A stretch of DNA of 41,331 nt from Curtobacterium sp. VKM Ac-1376 (GTDB lineage Bacteria; Actinomycetota; Actinomycetes; Actinomycetales; Microbacteriaceae): NCBI RefSeq assembly GCF_015351025.1, contig NZ_JADKRV010000021.1, positions 1 to 41,331 of the forward strand, given 5' to 3'. Numbering within the stretch: the first letter of the stretch is position 1; every line of letters begins with the position of its first letter. The notes beneath the pieces were generated by a model that was not told the origin of the DNA, made no database searches, and saw only the letters and a list, made by a program, of their open reading frames with translations. The position numbers and the translations under genes are program-made. Shown one piece after another: positions 1-7,495 of this stretch.

Positions 1-1
1 G

Positions 2-76
2 TACCTCAACCGCGTCGGGCTCGCCGCCCGGGACCCGTTCGCGTGCCCCATGGTCACCGAGCTCCGCATCCACTGA
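2..76 (+). CDS. C-terminal end of an unidentified protein (partial)
   Basis: An open frame enters from the left edge and stops with TGA at 74-76. It encodes 24 residues ending in TELRIH. Every one of its 24 sense codons ends in G or C, which matches the real genes of this window and supports it as coding. It stops 23 nt before the lipid kinase start, so the two may be cotranscribed. Too little is present to name a family. Confidence 0.6.
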   Translation, partial: YLNRVGLAARDPFACPMVTELRIH

Positions 77-99
77 CCGCATCACCGGAAGCGAGCCGC

Positions 100-1122
100 A
101 TGACCGACCCACACGCCCCGCAGCGCGCAGCCGTCGTCGTGAACCCGATGAAGGCCGACGGCGCGCGCCTGCGAACGCTGGTCCTCGCCGAGGAGCGCGC
201 GCACGGCTGGGCCGAGTCGCTCTGGTTCGAGACGAGCGCCGACGACGACGGACGTGCCGCGGCGCGGGCGGCCCGTGACGCGCACCCGGTGGTCGTGCTC
301 GTCGCCGGCGGGGACGGCACGCTCCGGGTCGTCGCCGAGGAACTGCGCGGGACCGGGACGCCGGTCACGCTCGTCCCGAGCGGCACCGGTAACCTGTTCG
401 CCCGCAACCTCGGGCTGCCCCTGGGCGACACGGGGCGGTCGGTGCGTGCCGCCTTCACCGGGACCGACCGGCCGATCGACGTCGGGTTGGCCGAGCTCAC
501 GGACGGGTCGGGCACCACCACGTCCCACGCGTTCCTCGTGATGACGGGGATCGGGCTCGACGCCAGCATGGCGGCCGACACCAACGCCTGGGTGAAGAAG
601 CGGTTCGGCTGGGTGGCCTACTCCGACCCCATCGCGCGCTCGATCATCGGCAACCGGCAGATCCCGGTGCACTACCGCATCGACCAGGGACCGCTCCGCG
701 ACATGAGCGCGCACACGATCATCGTGGGGAACTGCGGCACCCTCACCGCCGGCGTCCTGCTGCTCCCCGCCGCGGAACCGGACGACGGCTTCCTCGACGC
801 GGTGGCGTTCCGGCCCGCCGGTTGGTTCGGGTGGACGAAGGTGGGCTACGCCCTGACCCTCAACCGGTTCTACTCCCGCACCGGGTTCGGACGGCTCCTG
901 GCGCGGGTGCTGCCGACCTCGCGGGCGCTTCGCTACACCCGCGCGCGCACCCTGCACCTGACCGTCGACACCCCGGAACGCGTGCAACTCGACGGCGATG
1001 CCTTCGGCGAGGTCACTTCGGTGACCCTCACCACGCACCGTCACGGCCTCGTGCTGCGGATCCCGTCCGACGCGCGCGAGCGCCGCAGTCGTCGGGGCCG
1101 ACAGGCCGTGAACAGCTCCTAG
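100..1122 (+). CDS. Diacylglycerol/lipid kinase family protein
   Basis: This is a 340-residue cytosolic lipid kinase of the DagK/YegS type, expected to phosphorylate diacylglycerol or a related lipid alcohol using ATP. The nucleotide-binding signature GGDGT is at residues 70-74 and a second conserved loop, PSGTGN, is at 93-98. A conserved LDGDAF motif lies in the C-terminal beta-sandwich near residue 310. The length fits the family (about 290-340). I chose ATG 100, which has GGAAG upstream, over GTG 43, because GTG 43 would overlap the preceding coding frame and add residues with no family resemblance. The 3' end overlaps the convergent GAF-ANTAR gene by 4 nt. Lipid substrate is not predictable from sequence. 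Confidence 0.9.
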   Translation: MTDPHAPQRAAVVVNPMKADGARLRTLVLAEERAHGWAESLWFETSADDDGRAAARAARDAHPVVVLVAGGDGTLRVVAEELRGTGTPVTLVPSGTGNLFARNLGLPLGDTGRSVRAAFTGTDRPIDVGLAELTDGSGTTTSHAFLVMTGIGLDASMAADTNAWVKKRFGWVAYSDPIARSIIGNRQIPVHYRIDQGPLRDMSAHTIIVGNCGTLTAGVLLLPAAEPDDGFLDAVAFRPAGWFGWTKVGYALTLNRFYSRTGFGRLLARVLPTSRALRYTRARTLHLTVDTPERVQLDGDAFGEVTSVTLTTHRHGLVLRIPSDARERRSRRGRQAVNSS

Positions 1123-1853
1123 ACGGAGGTGCCCAGATCGGCACCGCGCTGGACGACGTCCTCAGCCATCGCACGCATGCCGCCACCGGCCGTGTGCGCC
1201 GCCCGGCGCAGGACCTGGAACGCCTCGTCGATGCGGATGCCGCGTCGGTAGGCCAGTGCCCCTTTCGCCTGCTCCACGAGCACCCGCGCCTGGATCGCGT
1301 CGTCGATCTGTTCCTGGAAGCTGCGCAACCGACCGGCGTCCCGTTGCCGCACGAGCGCGGCCGATGCTGCGTCGGCGAGGAGCTGGATCACGACCACGTC
1401 GCTGTCGTCGTGCCCGTCGGTGTGCTCGGCGAACAGGCACAGCGAACCGATCACGCCGTCCCGAAGCCGAACCGGTTCGGCGAACGTGCCGCGGAGGCCC
1501 CGTTCGCGCATCGTCTCGGCGAACGTCGGCCACACGGCCTCGTGGGTCGAGACGTCGGGAACGTCGATCGTCTTCCCGGTGCTGAAGCAGTCCAGACACG
1601 ATCCCTCGTTCGTCCCGAGCTGCGCCTCCTCGGCGTCGCTGGTGCGTTCGCTCGTCGAGGCGATGACGTGCAGGGTGCCGGACGGGTCACCCAGGACGAT
1701 CCCGGCCTCCGTCGCCGAGGTGAACTCGACACACGCCGCGATCACGCGGTCCATCGCGTCGAGGGCCTCGAGGTCCGGGTCCAGGACACCGCTCAGGCCC
1801 GCGGACAGGCGCTCGAAGCGGTCCTCGCCTCGATGTGCCTCTTTCGTGGTCAT
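1119..1853 (-). CDS. GAF and ANTAR domain-containing RNA-binding antiterminator
   Basis: The 244-residue protein has an N-terminal GAF sensor domain (about residues 25-170) and a C-terminal ANTAR domain (about 178-233, with the typical ALAYRRGIRIDEAF stretch). ANTAR domains bind paired RNA hairpins with six-base loops and prevent transcription termination, usually after a signal reaches the attached sensor. The GAF ligand is unknown; Cys86 and Cys89 (SCLDC) are notable as possible redox or metal ligands, which is inference. A TAGGGT hexamer ends 6 nt before the ATG, so the mRNA may be leaderless. No two-hairpin target was identified nearby, so its targets are probably elsewhere. It is convergent with the lipid kinase. 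Confidence 0.88.
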   Translation of the reverse strand: MTTKEAHRGEDRFERLSAGLSGVLDPDLEALDAMDRVIAACVEFTSATEAGIVLGDPSGTLHVIASTSERTSDAEEAQLGTNEGSCLDCFSTGKTIDVPDVSTHEAVWPTFAETMRERGLRGTFAEPVRLRDGVIGSLCLFAEHTDGHDDSDVVVIQLLADAASAALVRQRDAGRLRSFQEQIDDAIQARVLVEQAKGALAYRRGIRIDEAFQVLRRAAHTAGGGMRAMAEDVVQRGADLGTSV

Positions 1854-1888
1854 GTGCCGACCCTACGACGGGACGAATGGCGCAACTC

Positions 1889-2521
1889 TCAGCCGCGATG
1901 CGACTCTGCTCCGGTTGCTGCGGGATCGTGCGCACCGGCGACGCGGTGCCGGGTGTCGTTCGGGGTCTCGCCGTACCGCTCGCGGTACGCGGCACCGAAC
2001 CGGCCCTGGTTCGAGAAGCACCAGCGCGCGGCGATCGTCCCGATGGGCGTCACCTCGTCGACGAGCAGTTCGGCGTGCGCCCCCGCGAGCCGCGCGTCGC
2101 GGACGTACCGCAGCGGGCTCGTCCCGAGCGAGCGCTGGAAGACCAGCTGCAGCGCGCGGGGCGAGACCCCGGACGCGGCGGCGATCTCCGCGGCGGTGAC
2201 GGTGCGGCGCAGGTTCGCTCGGATGAACGCGACGGCCCGACGGACGGTCCGCGGCTGCTGGGAGCCCTCGTGGTCGGGGCGGAGCTCCTGCGGAACGACC
2301 GCCGCGGCCGCTTCGAGGTACCGGGACGCGGCCCCGCGAGCGGCATCCGTCCCGCCGACCGGGTGGGTGAGGATGAACTGGACGTGCGCCGACACGTGCG
2401 CCCAGTACTGCACGAGCGCAGCGCGGGCGTCGGGAGAAGAGGAGAGAAGGGAGATGCCGTTGGCCTCTGCGCACCATGGGGAAGAGGCGCCGCAAGATGC
2501 GTGGGAGACGGTACCGAGCAA
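1889..2521 (-). CDS. AraC family transcriptional regulator, apparently lacking its N-terminal domain
   Basis: The 210-residue product has a clear AraC-type double helix-turn-helix at about residues 95-195, including RRAVAFIRANL, AAASGVSPRALQLVFQ and FSNQGRFGAAYRERYGETP. Actinobacterial relatives are usually about 300-320 residues, with a further 100 or so residues in front; here there is only about 90 residues of helical linker. The frame opens with a TTG codon, and the next gene starts 134 bp away on the other strand, so there is no room for a full N-terminal domain. It is either a genuinely short regulator or a truncated remnant. A perfect GCAACG-T-CGTTGC inverted repeat covers the proposed start (2518-2530). 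The trigger and targets are unknown. Confidence 0.7.
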   Translation of the reverse strand: MLGTVSHASCGASSPWCAEANGISLLSSSPDARAALVQYWAHVSAHVQFILTHPVGGTDAARGAASRYLEAAAAVVPQELRPDHEGSQQPRTVRRAVAFIRANLRRTVTAAEIAAASGVSPRALQLVFQRSLGTSPLRYVRDARLAGAHAELLVDEVTPIGTIAARWCFSNQGRFGAAYRERYGETPNDTRHRVAGAHDPAATGAESHRG

Positions 2522-2655
2522 CGTCGTTGCCCACGAACCGTACCCCGGCCGATTGTGAGCCGGCGGTGAGGTCCTCCACCGGTACTCCGTCCTGCTGTCG
2601 CGGGCCGTCGCCCTCAGCTGAGCGCCTGCGCGGGCGGGTGGACGACAGTGGGCGC

Positions 2656-3543
2656 ATGAGCCAGTACGAGAAGCGCGACCCGAACACCCTCTACCCGGCC
2701 CCGCCGTACCCGAAGCAGGAGCAGTCGCTGCCGGGCGCTGCCTGGAAGATGGACCCGAAGCCCGACCACGGCGAAGAGAGCTACGTGGGCAAGGGGCGCC
2801 TGACGGGCTACCGCGGGATCGTCACCGGAGCGGACTCCGGCATCGGTCGCGCCGCCGCCATCGCCCTGTCGCGCGAGGGCGCCGACCTGGTGCTCTCCTA
2901 CCTGCCGGACGAGCAGGAGGACGCCGAGGAGGTCCGCGACCTGCTCGAGTCCGAGGGTCGTCGTGCCGTGCTGTTCCCCGGGGACATCTCCGACGAGCAG
3001 TACTGCACGGACCTGGTGCAGAAGGGCGTCGACGAGTTCGGCGGCCTCGACACCCTGGTCATGGTCGCTGGCCGGATGGACAGCAACGGCGACATCCTGA
3101 CGCTCGACACGTCGATGTTCGACTCGACGTTCAAGACCAACATCTACTCGCTGTTCTGGCTGACGAAGGCCGCGGTGCCGCACCTGGAGCCGGGGTCGAC
3201 CATCGTCACGACCGGTTCGATCCAGGCGTCGACGCCCTCCCCGGACAAGATCGACTACGCGGTGTCGAAGGGTGCGATCAAGCTCTTCACCGAGGCCGTC
3301 GCGCAGCAGCTCGCGCCCAAGGGCATCCGCGTGAACTCCGTCGCACCGGGACCGGTGTGGACACCGCTGCAGCCCGGATCCGACGACGCCGAGACCGTGT
3401 CGCACTTCGGGGAGAGCTCGCCCTTCGGCCGCCCCGGGCAGCCTGCCGAGCTCGGTGCCGCCTACGTGCACCTGGTCAGCCCGGAGTCGAGCTACCAGTC
3501 GGGGTCGACCATCACGGTCGCCGGCGGCACGCCCGCGTTCTGA
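2656..3543 (+). CDS. SDR family oxidoreductase, YhdF/YdaD-like general stress type
   Basis: This 295-residue short-chain dehydrogenase belongs to the extended-N-terminus group typified by Bacillus general stress proteins (YdaD/YhdF). The N-terminal tail (YPKQEQSLPGAAWKMDPKPDHGEESY) precedes a Rossmann fold with the TGADSGIGRA cofactor loop. The catalytic Ser, Tyr and Lys are in GSIQAS and YAVSK. The usual NNAG structural motif is replaced by MVAG. ATG 2656 is chosen because the conserved N-terminus begins here and GACAGT lies 6 nt upstream. It resembles the second SDR at 31143. The substrate is unknown; the family is usually annotated as aldehyde or sugar-alcohol oxidoreductases. Confidence 0.88.
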   Translation: MSQYEKRDPNTLYPAPPYPKQEQSLPGAAWKMDPKPDHGEESYVGKGRLTGYRGIVTGADSGIGRAAAIALSREGADLVLSYLPDEQEDAEEVRDLLESEGRRAVLFPGDISDEQYCTDLVQKGVDEFGGLDTLVMVAGRMDSNGDILTLDTSMFDSTFKTNIYSLFWLTKAAVPHLEPGSTIVTTGSIQASTPSPDKIDYAVSKGAIKLFTEAVAQQLAPKGIRVNSVAPGPVWTPLQPGSDDAETVSHFGESSPFGRPGQPAELGAAYVHLVSPESSYQSGSTITVAGGTPAF

Positions 3544-3563
3544 TCTCGGCAAGAGGGGACCAC

Positions 3564-3863
3564 GTGTCCGGAGTGACGCACACCGTGCTGGTCGAGTGGG
3601 ACGGGGATGACCGGTCCTCCGAGGCCGGCGCCCTGTCGCGCCGACACCTGCCGCGGGTCGACGGTGTCGAGTCCGTGCAGTGCGGGCGGAGCGTGAGCGC
3701 CGAGGGGCTGGAGGGCGGGTTCCACTGGATGCTCGTCGTCCGGTTCCGCGACCGTGCGGCGCTCGCCGGGTACCTACCGCACCCCGAGCACCGGCCGGTG
3801 GCGGAGTTCATCGGCGGGGCGAGTGCGCGGGTGGTCGTGTTCGACGTCGAGGACGCGGTGTAG
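3564..3863 (+). CDS. Dabb family (stress-responsive A/B barrel) protein
   Basis: A 99-residue protein starting at GTG 3564 behind an AAGAGGGG ribosome-binding site. It fits the small dimeric alpha/beta-barrel Dabb family: a beta strand (THTVLVEWDGD), a helical segment, a strand (GFHWMLVVRFRDRAALAGYL) and the signature-like HPEHRPVAEFI near the C-terminus. It lies 20 nt after the stress SDR and is likely cotranscribed with it. Dabb proteins include stress-induced plant proteins and polyketide cyclases, but most bacterial members have no known reaction. Confidence 0.8.
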   Translation: MSGVTHTVLVEWDGDDRSSEAGALSRRHLPRVDGVESVQCGRSVSAEGLEGGFHWMLVVRFRDRAALAGYLPHPEHRPVAEFIGGASARVVVFDVEDAV

Positions 3864-3956
3864 CCCGAACGTCGACGAGCCGAGCCGCGACTGTCCTGTG
3901 GACATCGTGCTGGTTCTCGTCCTCGACGACTGCGGGGCGGCTGGCAGGATGACCTG

Positions 3957-4271
3957 ATGGCGGATGGGTCCACGGCAGCGGTGGGGGACTACGCCGGCCA
4001 GGCGGCGCAGTGCATCGAGACCATGCGGGAGGCGCTCCGTGCAGCAGGGGCGTCGATCGGTGACGTCGTGAGCACCCGTGTGCTGGTCGCGTCCTCCCGG
4101 CAGGCCGACCTGGTCACCGCTTGGGAGGTCGTGCGGGACGCCTTCGGGAGCCACGACGTGCCGAGCACGCTGCTCGGGGTCACCGTGCTCGGCTACGACG
4201 ACCAGCTCGTCGAGATCGAAGCCGTCGCCGCCGTCACCGACGGAGCGCCGCGGCCCAGCGCCGGGCCGTGA
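3957..4271 (+). CDS. RidA/YjgF-like protein, short N-terminus
   Basis: The 104-residue product matches the core and C-terminus of RidA-family proteins, which hydrolyse reactive enamine/imine intermediates: YAGQAAQCIETMREALRAAG, DVVSTRVLV, and the C-terminal LVEIEAVAAV strand. RidA proteins are normally about 125-135 residues; the first two strands are missing here. The frame upstream of ATG 3957 belongs to the Dabb gene and does not supply them. CAGGAT lies 6 nt before the ATG, which suggests a leaderless transcript and supports this start. It could be a naturally short variant or a degraded paralogue. It is convergent with poxB across hairpin element A. Confidence 0.75.
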   Translation: MADGSTAAVGDYAGQAAQCIETMREALRAAGASIGDVVSTRVLVASSRQADLVTAWEVVRDAFGSHDVPSTLLGVTVLGYDDQLVEIEAVAAVTDGAPRPSAGP

Positions 4272-4310
4272 CGCGCCAGGAGCGAGCGCCCGCTCTGATG
4301 CTGACGCAGT

Positions 4311-4373
4311 GACGGCCTGGAGGCGCGGCGCCGACTGGCACCGTGCCTCCCGGCCGTCAGCCGGTCGCGTCTA
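4311..4373. terminator. Bidirectional terminator-like hairpin, repeat element A
   Basis: GACGGCC-T-GGAGGC (4311-4324) pairs with GCCTCC-C-GGCCGTC (4345-4358). It sits between the convergent RidA-like gene and poxB, touching the poxB stop. The 3' half (CTGGCACCG-GCCTCCCG-CCGT-AG-CGGTCGCGTCT) is nearly identical to the element at 35275-35334. Confidence 0.65.
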
Positions 4374-6095
4374 CAGCAGCTGCCGTGCGTTGGTCGACGC
4401 GAGGTCCAGCAGCTCGTCGCCGCGACCGGACAGCACCGTGCGGATGGCGTAGAGCGTGAAGCCCTTCGCCTGCTCGAGCGTGACCGCCGGGGGCATGGAG
4501 AGCTCCTGGCGGTTCGCACGGACGGACACCAGCGCGGGGCCGTCGTGCGCGAGCGCGGCGGCCATCGCGTCCTCGAAGTCGTCGGACACGTCGACCTTGA
4601 AGCCCTTGATGCCGATCGCCTCGGCGACGGCGGCGAAGTCCGGGTTCTGCAGCTCGGTGCCGTAGTTGACGAAGCCGGCGGCCTTCATCTCGAGTTCGAC
4701 GAAGTTGAGCGACGAGTTGTCGAACACGACGATCTTCACCGGCAGCTTGTTCTGCACGATGGTGATGAGCTCGCCGAGCAGCATCGTCAGACCGCCGTCA
4801 CCGGCGAGCGCGATCACCTGGCGGTCCGGGAACGCGGTCTGCGCACCGATCGCCTGCGGCACGGCGTTCGCCATCGTGCCGTGCACGAACGAGCCGATCA
4901 GTCGGCGCCTGCCGTTCATCGTCAGGTAGCGCGACGCCCAGACGACGGGGGAGCCGACGTCGGGGATGAAGACCGCGTCCTCGGCGGCGAGCCTGTCCAG
5001 CACGCGTGCGACGTACTGCGGGTGCAGCGGCTTGTGCCGACCGGCGGGGACGGCCAGGTCGTCGAGCTTCTCGCGGGTCTTCCGGTAGTGCTTGAGGGAG
5101 TCCTCGAGGTGCTTCGTCGGGTGCGATCCGGTCAGCAGGGGGATGAGCGCGAGTGCGGTGTCCTTGACGGTGCCGACCAGGCCGATGTCCACCGGGTGCC
5201 GCCGGCCGAGCTGCGAGCCGCGGATGTCGACCTGCACGTGCTTCGCCTTCGCCGGGAAGAACTGCTGGTACGGGAAGTCCGTGCCGAGCATGAGGACGAC
5301 GTCGGCGTCCTCCATCGCCCGGTAGCCGGAGGCGAAGCCGAGCAGCCCGGTCATGCCGACGTCGTAGGGGTTGTCGTACTCCAGGTACTCCTTGCCGCGG
5401 AGCGCGTGCACGATCGGGGCCTGCAGGCGCTCGGCCAGGGCGACCACCTCGTCGTGGGCATCGGCGACCCCGGCGCCGGCCAGGATCGTGATCCGGTCGG
5501 CGCCGTTGAGCAGGTCGGCGGTGCGCTGCAGCTCGGCTTCGCTCGGCACGACGCGCGGCGTGGTCCGCTCGATGCGGGTGACACGGTCGTCCTTCGCCTC
5601 GGCGAGCAGGACGTCTCCGGGGATGACGAGCACGGCGACGCCGCGCTTCTCGATGGCCTCACGCATCGCGATCTCGAGCAGTCGGGGCATCTGGACCGGG
5701 TCGGCGACGTACTCGACGTAGACCGAGCACTCGCGGAACAGCTCCTGCGGGTGGGTCTCCTGGAAGTAGCCGGTCCCGATCTCGGCGGTGGGGATGTGCG
5801 CGGCGATCGCGAGGACCGGCACGCGCGACCGGTTCGCGTCGTACAGGCCGTTGATCAGGTGCAGGTTGCCGGGCCCGCAGCTGCCGGCGCAGACGGTCAG
5901 GTCACCGGTCAGGGCGGCTTCAGCGGAGGCGGCGAACGCGGCGGCCTCTTCGTGGCGGACGTGCTCCCACCGCATCGTCCCGTCCTTGCGCAGGGCGTCG
6001 GTGAACCCGTTGAGGGAGTCACCGGGCAGGCCGTAGACGCGGTGGATGTCGTTGGCACGGAGGGTGGCGACGATGTTCTCGGCAACGGTTGGCAT
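4371..6095 (-). CDS. poxB: Pyruvate oxidase/dehydrogenase, thiamine-diphosphate dependent (PoxB)
   Basis: This 574-residue flavo-thiamine enzyme should decarboxylate pyruvate to acetate and pass electrons to the quinone pool at the membrane. Length matches E. coli PoxB. The catalytic glutamate of the N-terminal domain is Glu50 in HEEAAAF; the FAD-domain stretch is central; the C-terminal ThDP/Mg site has GDGGLTMLLGELITIVQ (near residue 430) with the DN variant of the usual NN motif. A TAGACA hexamer ends 6 nt before the ATG, and two direct copies of GACGGAGACGAGT lie just upstream of it. In actinobacteria PoxB acts in stationary phase and overflow metabolism. A close alternative is another ThDP decarboxylase, but overall similarity favours PoxB. 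Confidence 0.9.
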   Translation of the reverse strand: MPTVAENIVATLRANDIHRVYGLPGDSLNGFTDALRKDGTMRWEHVRHEEAAAFAASAEAALTGDLTVCAGSCGPGNLHLINGLYDANRSRVPVLAIAAHIPTAEIGTGYFQETHPQELFRECSVYVEYVADPVQMPRLLEIAMREAIEKRGVAVLVIPGDVLLAEAKDDRVTRIERTTPRVVPSEAELQRTADLLNGADRITILAGAGVADAHDEVVALAERLQAPIVHALRGKEYLEYDNPYDVGMTGLLGFASGYRAMEDADVVLMLGTDFPYQQFFPAKAKHVQVDIRGSQLGRRHPVDIGLVGTVKDTALALIPLLTGSHPTKHLEDSLKHYRKTREKLDDLAVPAGRHKPLHPQYVARVLDRLAAEDAVFIPDVGSPVVWASRYLTMNGRRRLIGSFVHGTMANAVPQAIGAQTAFPDRQVIALAGDGGLTMLLGELITIVQNKLPVKIVVFDNSSLNFVELEMKAAGFVNYGTELQNPDFAAVAEAIGIKGFKVDVSDDFEDAMAAALAHDGPALVSVRANRQELSMPPAVTLEQAKGFTLYAIRTVLSGRGDELLDLASTNARQLL

Positions 6096-6101
6096 GCCCC
6101 C

Positions 6102-6133
6102 TGTCTACTCGTCTCCGTCCACTCGTCTCCGTC
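6102..6133 (-). promoter_or_regulatory. poxB promoter region with tandem 13-bp direct repeat
   Basis: Read on the minus strand, GACGGAGACGAGT occurs twice (6133-6121 and 6119-6107; period 14) and the second copy runs into TAGACA (6107-6102), 6 nt before the poxB ATG. Tandem copies spaced about 1.3 helical turns apart could be a regulator site. No regulator is identified. Confidence 0.4.
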
Positions 6134-6218
6134 GCGCTGGTCGATGACCCGCGGCCGACTGAACGCTTTCGAGGGATGCGCGCCGTCCCGACGCGGGTGG
6201 CCCTGTCACGATGGCCTG

Positions 6219-6926
6219 ATGACCGACGACCCGCCGCTGCTCCACCCCCGCCCACGGGAGCCAGACGCGGACGGGATCCTGGAGCGCTCGCCGTACCCGC
6301 TCGTCTCGATCGCGATCGCCGTCATCGCGGTCGTCGTGATCACGATCGTCGGGTTCACGCTCGGCACGGTGGACCTCGGGCTCTCGATCGCCGTGAACGC
6401 GCTGCACACCGGGGCGATCGGGGCGTTCAGCACGGCGGTCTACCACGTCATCAGCCCCGCGCCGGCGATCGGGATCACGGTCGTCATGGTGGCCGGGATC
6501 TGGTGGCGGACGCGGGACCTCCGCCCGGCGCTGGCCTTCGGCGGCACCATCGCGATCACGTGGGTGCCGTCCGCGATCGTGAAGGAGATCGTGCACCGCG
6601 CGCGTCCCGACGTCGCCGTGCTGCCGCACCCGTTCCCCGTGCAGCCGGACGCCGGCTACCCGAGCGGGCACACCGTCTACATCACGGTGTTCGTGATCGC
6701 CCTCGTCTGGTTGCTGCGCGAGACACGCTGGCGACGACTTGCACTGTGGCTCGGGATCGTGGCGATCGTCGTGGTGTTCTTGGCGGTGTCGATCGACGCC
6801 GTGCACTACCCGACCGATGCGGCGGTGTCGATCCTGTGGGCGCTGGCGGTCGCACCGGGCGCACGGGTGGTGTGGGTCGACTGGCTGATGCCGCGGATCC
6901 TGCCCTTGCGGCCGCGTCGGGGCTGA
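6219..6926 (+). CDS. PAP2 family phosphatase-like membrane protein
   Basis: This 235-residue polytopic membrane protein has about six hydrophobic segments. Two of the three PAP2 signature blocks are intact: K-x6-RP (KEIVHRARPD) and PSGH (YPSGHT). The third, SR-x5-H-x3-D, appears as AVSIDAVHYPTD: the catalytic His and Asp are kept but the Ser-Arg pair is replaced by Ala-Val. Family members dephosphorylate lipid phosphates such as undecaprenyl pyrophosphate or phosphatidate outside the membrane; loss of the arginine raises doubt about activity. CACGAT lies 6 nt before ATG 6219, suggesting a leaderless mRNA. It is divergent from poxB and convergent with soxR. Confidence 0.82.
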   Translation: MTDDPPLLHPRPREPDADGILERSPYPLVSIAIAVIAVVVITIVGFTLGTVDLGLSIAVNALHTGAIGAFSTAVYHVISPAPAIGITVVMVAGIWWRTRDLRPALAFGGTIAITWVPSAIVKEIVHRARPDVAVLPHPFPVQPDAGYPSGHTVYITVFVIALVWLLRETRWRRLALWLGIVAIVVVFLAVSIDAVHYPTDAAVSILWALAVAPGARVVWVDWLMPRILPLRPRRG

Positions 6927-6949
6927 CCGGGACCCGGGACCCGGGCTGG

Positions 6950-6987
6950 GCGACAGTCCGCGGGCTCGTCGGCGCGAGGACTGTCGC
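6950..6987. terminator. Hairpin between PAP2 gene and soxR
   Basis: GCGACAGTCC (6950-6959) pairs with GGACTGTCGC (6978-6987) around an 18-nt loop. It lies 23 nt after the PAP2 stop and abuts the convergent soxR stop, as expected for a shared terminator. Confidence 0.6.
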
Positions 6988-7485
6988 TCAGTCCGAGACT
7001 CGGCGGGGCAGCGGCGCGTCGTCCTCGATCGGCAGCAGCCGCCGGGCACCGTGCCCCTCGTCACCCAGGGCGTCGCCGGGGTTCACGACCGAGCACGCCC
7101 CGAGTGAGACGCACCCGCAGCCGATGCACTGCGTCATCTCCTGCTGCAGCCGCTCGAGTTCGAGCTGGCGTGCTCGCAACCGTGCTCGCCACCGCTCGTT
7201 CAACCGGTTCCAGTCGCGCAGCGAGGGCATCCGGTCCGCGGGCAGCGCCTCGAACTGCTCGGCGACCTCGCTGAGCGGGATGCCGAGCCGCTTGGCCACC
7301 TGGATGATCGCGATCCGCCGCTCGACGTGCCGCGGGTACACCCGGGTCCCGCCGTCGGTGCGCTCGGGGCGGATCAGGCCCTTGCGCTCGTAGAAGTGCA
7401 GGGCCGAGGCCGGGACGCCGGTGCGGCGGACGATCTCGCCGATGGGCAGCAGGTCGGTCGGCCGCGGTGGCTGGAACTCGACCAT
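6988..7485 (-). CDS. soxR: SoxR, redox-sensing MerR-type regulator
   Basis: The 165-residue protein has an N-terminal MerR winged helix-turn-helix (IGEIVRRTGVPASALHFYERKGLI), a dimerising coiled coil, and the diagnostic [2Fe-2S] cluster motif C-x2-C-x-C-x5-C at Cys120, 123, 125 and 131. SoxR proteins are activated by redox-cycling compounds; in actinobacteria they control small efflux or oxidoreductase regulons, not soxS. The TAGGAT hexamer 7 nt before the ATG begins with the TAG stop codon of the upstream YdcF gene, so soxR probably has its own leaderless promoter as well as any read-through. No SoxR operator was identified with confidence. Confidence 0.93.
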   Translation of the reverse strand: MVEFQPPRPTDLLPIGEIVRRTGVPASALHFYERKGLIRPERTDGGTRVYPRHVERRIAIIQVAKRLGIPLSEVAEQFEALPADRMPSLRDWNRLNERWRARLRARQLELERLQQEMTQCIGCGCVSLGACSVVNPGDALGDEGHGARRLLPIEDDAPLPRRVSD

Positions 7486-7495
7486 GGTGCAGATC

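Noticed and set aside
43..99. GTG 43 as an upstream start of the lipid kinase
   Set aside because: It overlaps the preceding coding frame and adds residues with no similarity to the family; ATG 100 has a ribosome-binding site.
4545..6926. Very long open frame (793 codons) on the plus strand across poxB
   Set aside because: Only its last 236 codons are the PAP2 gene. The rest is the antisense of poxB, open because high GC3 removes stop codons; its translation is rich in Arg, Val, Asp and Gly without any family pattern.
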